A stretch of 8,246 bases of DNA from Spirochaetaceae bacterium (GTDB lineage: Bacteria > Spirochaetota > Spirochaetia > DSM-27196 > SLST01), in contig SKVA01000327.1 in the NCBI GenBank assembly GCA_007129695.1, positions 1-8,246 of the forward strand, read 5' to 3'. Numbering within the stretch: position 1 is the stretch's first letter; each line of letters opens with the position of its first letter. The notes beneath the pieces were generated by a model. That model was not told where the DNA came from, searched no databases, and saw nothing but the letters and a program-made list of their open reading frames with translations. The position numbers were made by a program, and so were the translations under genes. Shown here piece by piece: positions 1-5,998 of this stretch.

Positions 1-522
1 GGCGATATCGTGTCGCTCGACATCGGGGTGGATCTTGACGGGTACATCAGCGATTCAGCGGCGACCTTCCCGGTCGGAACCGTAGCACCGGAGATCAGAC
101 GTCTGCTGACCGAAACAAGGCGCGCACTCGAGCTCGGGATAGCGGCGGCACGGCCACGCGGCCGCGTACACGACATATCGCGAGCGATCTACCGGCACGT
201 TACGCAGTTCGGATACGGCGTGGTTCGCCCGTACTGCGGCCACGGAGTCGGCTTTTCGGTCCACGAGGAACCACAGGTGCCCAACTACGTTTCGGCAGGC
301 CCCAATCCGCGGCTGAAGCCCGGGATGGTCCTGGCCGTTGAGCCGATGGTGAACCTTGGCGGAGACGACGTGTCGGTGCTCGACGACGACTGGACTGTCG
401 TTACCGACGACGGATCGATCTCCGCACACTTCGAGCACACGATCGCCGTGCTCGACGATCGCGTGGAAATCCTCACGCTGCTCGATACCAGCGAACCGTT
501 GATTGCTGGAGCCGCCCTGTGA
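1..522 (+). CDS. map: Methionine aminopeptidase type I (C-terminal part, 5' end outside window)
   Basis: Removes the initiator methionine from nascent proteins in the cytoplasm, using a dinuclear metal centre. The reading frame is open from base 1, so the N-terminus lies upstream; 173 codons are present. All five expected metal ligands are visible: Asp in SLDIGV (nt 19-21), Asp in ISDSAATF (nt 52-54, the usual 11 residues later), His in YCGHGVG (nt 241-243), Glu in AVEPMVN (nt 340-342) and Glu in FEHTIAV (nt 433-435). The second conserved His is in VHEEPQVPNY (nt 262-264). The pattern and spacing match type I enzymes. The TGA stop overlaps the GTG start of the next gene (GTGA, 519-522), so translation is probably coupled to the protease. 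I recall the same map-htrA order in Treponema pallidum. The ATG-like codon at nt 10 is internal and not a real start. Confidence 0.96.
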   Translation, partial: GDIVSLDIGVDLDGYISDSAATFPVGTVAPEIRRLLTETRRALELGIAAARPRGRVHDISRAIYRHVTQFGYGVVRPYCGHGVGFSVHEEPQVPNYVSAGPNPRLKPGMVLAVEPMVNLGGDDVSVLDDDWTVVTDDGSISAHFEHTIAVLDDRVEILTLLDTSEPLIAGAAL

Positions 523-1862
523 CCGTCGCTCGCCACATGTCGATCGTGGTGGCCATCGCGCTGCTTGTGTCTGGGTGCGCAACCGATGTCGCGCGGTCGC
601 TGCAGGATTCGTTCAACGCGGTCGCAGAATCGGTCATCCCGAGCGTCGTGCGCGTCGACGTGCGAACGCACACTCGTCCTGAAGAGCGCACAGACGGTGC
701 GCCCGCGGAGCCCGACCGGTTCTTCTGGGAAGGTGAGGGGCTCGGATCGGGAGTGATCGTGCACCGCGACCGCTCGTTCTACTTCGTTCTGACAAACGAC
801 CATGTCGTGGCGGCCGCCGACTCGATATCGGTAGTCCTTCACGACGACACCGCGTTCGAGGCCGAGCTCTACGGTCGCGACCCGCGCCGCGATCTTGCTC
901 TGCTGCGGTTCACGAGTAATCGCGCGATTCCCGTCGCGAAAATCGGAGACTCCGACGGCGTTCGGGTCGGCGACTGGGTCGTCGCGGTCGGCAGCCCGTT
1001 CGGATACCAGAACACAGTGACTGTGGGCATCGTGAGCGCGCTCGGGCGAAGCGGCGCGCAGATAGGTAATATCAGCGATTTCATCCAGACCGACGCGGCG
1101 ATCAACCAGGGCAATTCGGGGGGAGCGCTCGTCAATCTGGACGGAAAGGTGGTTGGGATCAACACGTGGATCTCGAGCCGAAGCGGATTCTCCGCAGGGA
1201 TCGGGTTCGCGATCCCGATGAACAACGCGGTTCGGTCGGTCGATACGATGATCCGCGGTGAACCGATCGAGTACGGCTGGCTCGGGGTATCTATCCGAAG
1301 CGTCGACCAGCCGGTCGCCTCCGCGCTCCGTCTTCCGGTCCCACGCGGAGCGCTGATTCAGGGAGTGTTCCCGAACAGCCCAGCGGCCGATGCGGGGTTG
1401 CGCGCCGGCGATGTCGTCACGTCGATCAACGGCGTTCCGATTCGGAGTTCCGACGATCTGATCCGGTATGTCGGCGACATCGTGGCCGGTTCGCGCGTGG
1501 GGATGGCGTTGATCCGTCATGGCTCCTCGATGCTGCTGACCGTCGACGTGGCGGTTCGGCCTGTGGACGCGCAGATCCGGTCATCGAGCGGTGGCGTATG
1601 GCCGGGGATCACGGTTGCACCACAGCCTCCTGGAGCGGACCCGGGGGAGACCGGCGTTTTGGTGGAAACTGTGGATGCTCCGGCGCTCGCGGGACTGGTC
1701 GTACGAGGCGACGTCATCACGTCGGTAAACGGCGACGCGGTGTCCGATCTGATCGACTTCTACGCGGCGGTTGCATCGGATCCCTCCGATGCGGCGGCAC
1801 GAGACTGGGAGTTCACGATCCGGCGATCGGGAAACGAGATCACGATTACAACGGAGCGATAA
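519..1862 (+). CDS. HtrA/DegQ-like serine protease with two PDZ domains, probable lipoprotein
   Basis: A trypsin-fold envelope protease/chaperone that should degrade or hold misfolded exported proteins. The 447-residue product starts with a hydrophobic stretch ending in the lipobox LVSGC (Cys20), so it is probably lipid-anchored and faces the periplasm. The catalytic triad is intact: His95 in LTNDHVV, Asp125 in DPRRDLALL and Ser200 in NQGNSGG. PDZ1 spans about 250-345 and includes YGWLGVSI and PNSPAADAGLRAGDVVTSING. A more diverged PDZ2 spans about 360-445 and includes APALAGLVVRGDVITSVNG. The GTG at 519 is chosen because GGAG at 508-511 sits 7 bases upstream and because the ATG at 537 would remove the only basic residues before the signal core. 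The gene overlaps map by 4 bases and the next gene by 1 base (TAATG). Two PDZ domains make it DegP/DegQ-like, whereas lipid anchoring recalls the membrane-tethered DegS; I cannot choose a symbol. Confidence 0.93.
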   Translation: MTVARHMSIVVAIALLVSGCATDVARSLQDSFNAVAESVIPSVVRVDVRTHTRPEERTDGAPAEPDRFFWEGEGLGSGVIVHRDRSFYFVLTNDHVVAAADSISVVLHDDTAFEAELYGRDPRRDLALLRFTSNRAIPVAKIGDSDGVRVGDWVVAVGSPFGYQNTVTVGIVSALGRSGAQIGNISDFIQTDAAINQGNSGGALVNLDGKVVGINTWISSRSGFSAGIGFAIPMNNAVRSVDTMIRGEPIEYGWLGVSIRSVDQPVASALRLPVPRGALIQGVFPNSPAADAGLRAGDVVTSINGVPIRSSDDLIRYVGDIVAGSRVGMALIRHGSSMLLTVDVAVRPVDAQIRSSSGGVWPGITVAPQPPGADPGETGVLVETVDAPALAGLVVRGDVITSVNGDAVSDLIDFYAAVASDPSDAAARDWEFTIRRSGNEITITTER

Positions 1863-2482
1863 TGGCCAAGGAATTCCTTCAACTCGACACGGTGCGCAAC
1901 AACGCGCTCAAACTGGCCCACCGGATCCATACCGGCGGGTTTGTGCCCGACGTGATCTATGTGAGCTTGCGTGGCGGAGCGTACCTGGGCAACGTTATCA
2001 GCGAGTACTTCAAGCTGGTGCGTAAAGGCGGACGCCCGGTGTTCTACGCGGCGGTCGTCGCCCGGTCGTACACCGACATCCACACGTCCGAGCGCGTAAT
2101 GGTCGACGGCTGGACGTACAGTCCCGAGTACCTGCGCAGCGGCGATCGCGTGCTACTAGTGGACGACATCTTCGATTCGGGGCGAACGATCAACCACCTG
2201 GTCGAGATCATCCTGGAGAAGGGGATTCCCAGGGACGACATCAAGATCGCGGTTCACGACTACAAGGTTCGCAGCTTCTCCGGCGAACAGCTGCCGATCC
2301 AGCCCGACTACTGGTGCCGCTACCACGACGTGCAGACGCCCGAAGACGACACGTGGATCCACTATCTGAGCCACGAGCTCGTCGGGTTGACTCCCGACGA
2401 GGTCGCCGAGCACTACTCGGCCGACCCCGACGTGCCCGACGCGATCCTTAGCGTGCTGCCTACTCCTGGACCCACTGAATAG
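1862..2482 (+). CDS. Purine-type phosphoribosyltransferase
   Basis: Predicted type I phosphoribosyltransferase of 206 residues that transfers ribose-5-phosphate from PRPP to a purine base (salvage). The PRPP-binding signature VLLVDDIFDSGRT lies at residues 97-109, with two acidic residues and the DSGRT phosphate loop. SLRGGAYLGN (35-44) resembles the early pyrophosphate loop. The C-terminal PDYWCR...DTWIHYLSHE region (148-172) recalls the base-binding W-I-x-(F/Y)-x-x-E tail of archaeal/bacterial xanthine-guanine or hypoxanthine enzymes. That likeness is my basis for calling it purine-type; the exact base is not determined. The frame is open back to 1598, but the ATG at 1862 is preferred: GGAG at 1853-1856 is well placed, the domain starts right after it, and upstream codons would overlap the protease by over 260 bases. 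The start overlaps the protease stop (TAATG). The 3' end overlaps the opposing lipoprotein gene by 23 bases. Confidence 0.88.
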   Translation: MAKEFLQLDTVRNNALKLAHRIHTGGFVPDVIYVSLRGGAYLGNVISEYFKLVRKGGRPVFYAAVVARSYTDIHTSERVMVDGWTYSPEYLRSGDRVLLVDDIFDSGRTINHLVEIILEKGIPRDDIKIAVHDYKVRSFSGEQLPIQPDYWCRYHDVQTPEDDTWIHYLSHELVGLTPDEVAEHYSADPDVPDAILSVLPTPGPTE

Positions 2483-3686
2483 GATTCGTCTGGTTGAGCG
2501 CGCGCCACAGCCCGCCGTTGGCCGCGCCCGCGAACAGCAGGTAGCCTTCCTCACGCGTGAACGCACCCGGTGAGCCGGTCGGAACCGGATAGTCCGTCTT
2601 CAGCTCGGGGTTCGCGAAGAACGCGATCACGGTCGATCGCGACAGGTCGCTCTCCCGGTAGTTCGATTCCTCGACCGGGAGCGCGATCGCCTGCGACGCG
2701 TCTGAGCCGAGCACGCGGTACCCGACGCCGGTAGTGCCCGCGACGACCATCGGATCGCCGCCGCCGGGGGCCGCTACCGACCCGAGCGACCGGAACCTGA
2801 TCGCGTTGCCGCCGGCGCGTACGTGCGCGTTGGTGTTGCGCACCCACACATCACCAAAGTCTGTCGAGCTGTAGAGAAAGCCGTTGTCGTCGGCGAGCCA
2901 TACCGTCGTCGTCGCGCCGTTTTCAACGACGTGCGCCGCGGTGAACTCCGCGGTCGCCGGCCGCGCGGCAGAACCACCCGGCGCGACGCTCTGAGGAAGA
3001 TCGCCGGCTTTCAGCCCGTCGGCATCGCGGTAGACGGTCTTGGGCGTTACGACGATGACCTGGCCGGTCCCGTCGCCGACCGCGGCGATGTGCGGAGCGG
3101 TCGAGTCGAACCCGTCGACCGCGACGAAGGTGGTGCCGTCGGTCGATCCGTCCAGTCGCCACGTGTTCGTGCCGGTTCTGACCGACACGAGCAGCGTCGG
3201 CCCGGCTGCCCCGTCGAGCGTCGCGTCGACGACGAAGACCCGCTCGACGCTCTCAGCCACGCCCGCAGGGAATACCGCGGTCAACGTCGGCGGAGTCGTA
3301 CTGATAGTGACACGGTACACACCCGACACGTCGCCGGCCAGGTTCGAGTAGACCGCGTAGACGACGTCGTTCAGCACGGCCAGGTTGGTCGTCGTGAAGT
3401 TGGCTCCTGGAGCCGCTACCTTGGTCCACTGCTCGGGGCGTCCGGCGGCAAGGTCGTCAACCTTGTCAAACCCGCGGTGCCAGAGCTGCCCCGCGGCAAT
3501 CCACATCCGGTCGGAGGTCCGGTCGATCGCGGCGACGGTCAGGTCGTTCGGGAGGTCACGGTCGTCGAGCACCTTTCGCTCGCGGGCGATACTCGCGAAG
3601 ATACCGACGCCCTCGAACGCGCAGGATGTGATGAGCACCGCGATCGACGCGATGAGCGATATAAGTACGGTTCGTCTGTGAAACAT
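2460..3686 (-). CDS. Putative lipoprotein, beta-propeller-like, function unknown
   Basis: A 408-residue exported protein I cannot assign to a named family. RR at residues 4-5, a hydrophobic core (7-19) and LITSC (18-22) make a lipoprotein signal with Cys22 as acylation site. The mature part is rich in short beta-like stretches separated by Gly/Asp/Thr turns. Recurring blade-like phrases such as MWIAAGQLWHRG (61-72), NTWRLDGSTDGTTF (174-187), GFLYSSTDFGDVW (269-281) and GYLLFAGAANGGLWR (381-395) resemble BNR or YCF48-like propeller repeats. The fold is an inference from these phrases. No catalytic motif is visible. It is the second gene of a two-gene minus-strand unit, 16 bases after the stop of the outer-membrane barrel gene. 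An AAGGA about 11 bases before the ATG is a slightly distant ribosome site. Its TAG stop lies inside the opposing phosphoribosyltransferase gene. A surface or periplasmic partner role for the barrel protein is possible but unproven. Confidence 0.82.
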   Translation of the reverse strand: MFHRRTVLISLIASIAVLITSCAFEGVGIFASIARERKVLDDRDLPNDLTVAAIDRTSDRMWIAAGQLWHRGFDKVDDLAAGRPEQWTKVAAPGANFTTTNLAVLNDVVYAVYSNLAGDVSGVYRVTISTTPPTLTAVFPAGVAESVERVFVVDATLDGAAGPTLLVSVRTGTNTWRLDGSTDGTTFVAVDGFDSTAPHIAAVGDGTGQVIVVTPKTVYRDADGLKAGDLPQSVAPGGSAARPATAEFTAAHVVENGATTTVWLADDNGFLYSSTDFGDVWVRNTNAHVRAGGNAIRFRSLGSVAAPGGGDPMVVAGTTGVGYRVLGSDASQAIALPVEESNYRESDLSRSTVIAFFANPELKTDYPVPTGSPGAFTREEGYLLFAGAANGGLWRALNQTNPIQWVQE

Positions 3687-3702
3687 CGTTCTGCCAGTCC
3701 TT

Positions 3703-4311
3703 TTAGAAGTGGTAACGGGCCGAGAGCGTGAACTCCAGGAAATTACCGACGCGGGTCTCGGTCACGCCCTGGTACGTCAGGTTTGTGTAGATCTGCGGGA
3801 TGATCCAGTAGAACAGGTTAGCCCCGAACGCCCACTGCGTGCTGTAGTACCAGTAAAACGAACCACCCGGCTTGATGAACGGATCGACCTTGACCGCGTC
3901 CTCCAGCCGCGCGATGCTGAGCCCCGCGCCGAGCGACACCGGAAACTCGAACGGGTATGCGCGAAAACTGTAGCTCCCGCGCGCGGCGATTGGCACCAGG
4001 AAGAGCGCACGACCGTTGGGCGTGAGCGCGAAGCTGCCGCCGAGCTCGACGCCGACCGAGATCTCGTTCGTCAGGTAGGTCGACCACAGAAGCGACCCAG
4101 CGCCACCGAGCGACAGATTTGCCGGCTCGAACAGGCTGACCGGCCCTGCAAAGAACATCGGGACGAAGAGTCCCAGGTTGATCGCAAGAGACTGATCTCC
4201 AAGAGTGTACGTCGGGGCGAACGCGTCACTGTCCTGCTGCGCTGGAAGCGTCGACGCGACGAAAACCACAAGGAGAGCTACGGCAAATCGCCGGATCCGT
4301 GAGACATGCAT
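3703..4311 (-). CDS. Small outer-membrane beta-barrel protein, TP0733-like
   Basis: A 202-residue exported protein with a cleavable signal: basic RIRR (5-8), a hydrophobic stretch (9-21), and likely cleavage after Ala24 in LPAQQ. The mature part alternates polar and hydrophobic residues in strand-sized stretches rich in Gly, Tyr, Phe and Trp, for example SLAINLGLFVPMFF (41-54), ISVGVELGGSF (84-94), FPVSLGAGLSI (123-133) and FLEFTLSARYHF (191-202). The chain ends in phenylalanine, the usual BAM recognition signal of outer-membrane barrels. Size suggests about eight strands. The pattern and the position beside folD match my memory of the spirochaete TP0733 (OmpW-like) family, so I favour that, without a search. 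The ATG at 4311 lacks a strong ribosome site. It is divergent from folD and probably co-transcribed with the downstream lipoprotein gene. Its transport role, if any, cannot be read from sequence. Confidence 0.82.
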   Translation of the reverse strand: MHVSRIRRFAVALLVVFVASTLPAQQDSDAFAPTYTLGDQSLAINLGLFVPMFFAGPVSLFEPANLSLGGAGSLLWSTYLTNEISVGVELGGSFALTPNGRALFLVPIAARGSYSFRAYPFEFPVSLGAGLSIARLEDAVKVDPFIKPGGSFYWYYSTQWAFGANLFYWIIPQIYTNLTYQGVTETRVGNFLEFTLSARYHF

Positions 4312-4391
4312 ATACCCGTAAGGTACCAGTTGGATACCGATTCATCAATCTTTCCGAGTCCCGCGCCGACCCTTCACACATTCGGCGACAC
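4312..4391. promoter_or_regulatory. Divergent intergenic region between barrel gene and folD
   Basis: This 80-base gap is the only place for promoters serving both the leftward barrel/lipoprotein pair and the rightward folD-purH cluster. On the minus strand, TTGATG (4343-4348) stands 17 bases from TACCTT (4320-4325), a weak sigma-70-like pair that would start transcription almost at the ATG of the barrel gene. I see no credible -10/-35 pair for folD and no riboswitch-like or operator-like inverted repeat. The role is inferred from gene orientation. Confidence 0.4.
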
Positions 4392-5306
4392 ATGGTACAA
4401 GAAACCGTGCACCTCCTCGACGGCAATGCAATCTCACAGCGACTCCGGGCCGAAATCGGAGCCGCGGTCCGGCGGCTGATGACCACCGGCATAGTTCCCG
4501 GCCTTGCGACCGTTCTGGTCGGCGACAACCCGGCGAGCGCATCGTACATCAGGAGCAAGCAGCGGGCGTGCGCCGACCTTGGCATCAACCCCGTCGACAT
4601 CACGCTCCCCGAGGACATCGCGCAATCGGCGCTTCTGGACGAACTCGCCGCGCTGAACGAACGGCCCGACGTTCACGGAGTCCTGGTCCAGCAGCCGCTC
4701 CCGCGCCACATCGACGTTGAGGCGGTCGTGGAGGCAGTGTCTCCTGACAAGGACGTCGACGGATTCCACCCGGTCAACCTTGGCCGCATGGTACGCGGGC
4801 GGCGGTGTTTTCTGCCGTGCACACCGTTTGGCGTGCAGAAGATCCTCGCGTTTGCCGGTATCTCTGTTGAGGGCCGACACGTCGTGATCGTTGGAAGGAG
4901 CCTGCTCGTCGGGAAGCCACTCGCGACGATGCTGCTCGAAAAGAGCTCGACTGCAAACGCTACTGTGACCGTCTGCCACAGCGGCACGCGTGAACTCGGC
5001 CAGATAACGCGCAGCGCCGACGTACTGGTCGCGGCGATCGGCCAGCCGGCCTTCATCACCTCCGACATGGTGCGCGACGGCGCGGTCGTGGTCGACGTCG
5101 GGATCAACCGAGTGGACGACGCGTCCAGAAAGCGCGGCTACAGGATCGTGGGTGACGTCGATTTTGCCGCGGTCAGCGAGCGATGCAGCGCGATCACCCC
5201 GGTTCCTGGCGGAGTCGGGCCGATGACGGTAACCATGCTGCTCTATAACACGGTACAGTCTGCGCGCGGCATGCGCAGCCGGGACGCGCTCGGAGACGGC
5301 GCATGA
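4392..5306 (+). CDS. folD: Bifunctional methylenetetrahydrofolate dehydrogenase / methenyltetrahydrofolate cyclohydrolase
   Basis: Cytoplasmic one-carbon enzyme: oxidises 5,10-methylene-THF with NADP(+) and hydrolyses the product to 10-formyl-THF. The 304-residue length is close to the family norm. Visible motifs in order: VGDNPASASYIRSK (43-56) with Tyr52 and catalytic Lys56; VLVQQPLP (97-104) with Gln100; SPDKDVDGFHPVN (117-129); LPCTPFGV (141-148); the Rossmann loop IVGRSLLVGKP (167-177); VCHSGT (194-199); VVVDVGINR (232-240); and TPVPGGVGPMTV (269-280). All look intact. The frame is open from 4299, but that extension is unlike FolD and overlaps the start of the divergent barrel gene, so the ATG at 4392 is chosen, placing LLDG at residues 8-11 as usual. 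No clear Shine-Dalgarno precedes it. The TGA overlaps the next ATG (ATGA, 5303-5306). Its product is the formyl donor for the transformylase two genes on. Confidence 0.96.
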   Translation: MVQETVHLLDGNAISQRLRAEIGAAVRRLMTTGIVPGLATVLVGDNPASASYIRSKQRACADLGINPVDITLPEDIAQSALLDELAALNERPDVHGVLVQQPLPRHIDVEAVVEAVSPDKDVDGFHPVNLGRMVRGRRCFLPCTPFGVQKILAFAGISVEGRHVVIVGRSLLVGKPLATMLLEKSSTANATVTVCHSGTRELGQITRSADVLVAAIGQPAFITSDMVRDGAVVVDVGINRVDDASRKRGYRIVGDVDFAAVSERCSAITPVPGGVGPMTVTMLLYNTVQSARGMRSRDALGDGA

Positions 5307-5998
5307 ACCGCGTGGCAACCGTTGACAACGAAGTCCGGCTCAGGCGCGTTCTGATCAGCGTGTCGGACAAGAACGGTCTCGACGCGCTGGTCGGGCAGCT
5401 GCTCACAATCCCCAATCTGGAGATCCTGTCGACCGGAGGGACATTCGCACGGCTGCGCGACCTATGCCCCGACGAACAGCGACATCGGTTGATCCAGGTG
5501 AGCGATTACACCGGTCAACCCGAGATGCAGGGTGGCCTGGTCAAGACGCTGGACTTCAGGATCTACCTTGGACTGCTCAGCGAGCCGTACAATCACGCGC
5601 ACGACGACGACCGCGCGCGTCTGGGCGCGGGGTTGATCGACATGGTCGTCGTGAACCTCTATCCGTTTGCCGCTACCGTAGCGCGCGACGGCTCCGACGC
5701 CGAGGACGCACGCGGAAACATCGATATCGGCGGACCGTGCATGCTGCGTGCGGCCGCGAAGAGCTATCTGCGGGTCGCCGCAGTGTGCGATCCGGCGGAT
5801 TACCCGACGATTGCCGCCGAGCTCGGCGCCCATAGCGGGGCCCTGACGCTCGAGACCAGGTTCCGGCTCGCAAAGAAAGCGTTCGCGCACACGGCAGCGT
5901 ACGATTCGGCGATAGCCGATCACCTTGCAGCGCAAGACTTCCGGACCGCTTGCGCGCCGTATACGGTTACCCATAGCGTCATGGAGGGCGACAGATGA
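5303..5998 (+). CDS. purH: Free-standing IMP cyclohydrolase (PurH N-terminal, MGS-like domain)
   Basis: Closes the ring of FAICAR to give IMP, the last step of de novo purine synthesis. The 231 residues correspond only to the cyclohydrolase half of PurH. Motifs: LISVSDKNGL (17-26) and LSTGGTF (42-48) of the phosphate site; VSDYTGQPEM (66-75); VVVNLYPF (115-122) with Tyr120; NIDIGGPCMLRAAAKSY (139-155) with Asp141 and Lys153; and the domain end KKAFAHTAAYDSAIADHL (191-208). The loop normally read as DGRVKTLHPKIHGG is here GGLVKTLDFRIYLG (77-90): Lys81 is kept but Leu79 replaces the Arg and the HP is lost. I recall a similar loop in free-standing deltaproteobacterial homologues, so this looks like a divergent clade, not decay. 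GGAGA (5292-5296) precedes the ATG. The gene overlaps folD and the transformylase gene by 4 bases each. Confidence 0.92.
   Translation: MNRVATVDNEVRLRRVLISVSDKNGLDALVGQLLTIPNLEILSTGGTFARLRDLCPDEQRHRLIQVSDYTGQPEMQGGLVKTLDFRIYLGLLSEPYNHAHDDDRARLGAGLIDMVVVNLYPFAATVARDGSDAEDARGNIDIGGPCMLRAAAKSYLRVAAVCDPADYPTIAAELGAHSGALTLETRFRLAKKAFAHTAAYDSAIADHLAAQDFRTACAPYTVTHSVMEGDR

Noticed and set aside
285..1520. Open frame of 411 codons on the minus strand opposite the protease gene
   Set aside because: Low-complexity Arg/Asp-rich translation with no motif, fully antisense to a protease with intact catalytic residues. Typical of GC-rich DNA.
1598..1861. N-terminal extension of the phosphoribosyltransferase frame
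   Set aside because: Gly/Arg/Cys-rich shadow of the protease's second PDZ region. A good ribosome site and ATG lie at 1853-1864.
3403..3416. Inverted repeat GGCTCC-GGAGCC as a possible operator or terminator
   Set aside because: It lies inside the lipoprotein coding sequence, has almost no loop and no T-tract on either strand.
2823..3731. Open frame of 302 codons on the plus strand opposite the lipoprotein gene
   Set aside because: Arg/Gly/Val-rich translation without signal or domain, while the minus-strand frame has a proper lipoprotein signal and spacing to its neighbour.
3709..4302. Open frame of 197 codons on the plus strand opposite the barrel gene
   Set aside because: Highly charged, no motif. 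The minus-strand product has a signal peptide, strand pattern and terminal Phe.
4299..4391. 31-codon extension of FolD
   Set aside because: Unlike FolD N-termini and overlapping the start of the divergent barrel gene.
4434..5318. Open frame of 294 codons antisense to folD
   Set aside because: No recognisable domain. The plus strand encodes a complete FolD with all motifs.
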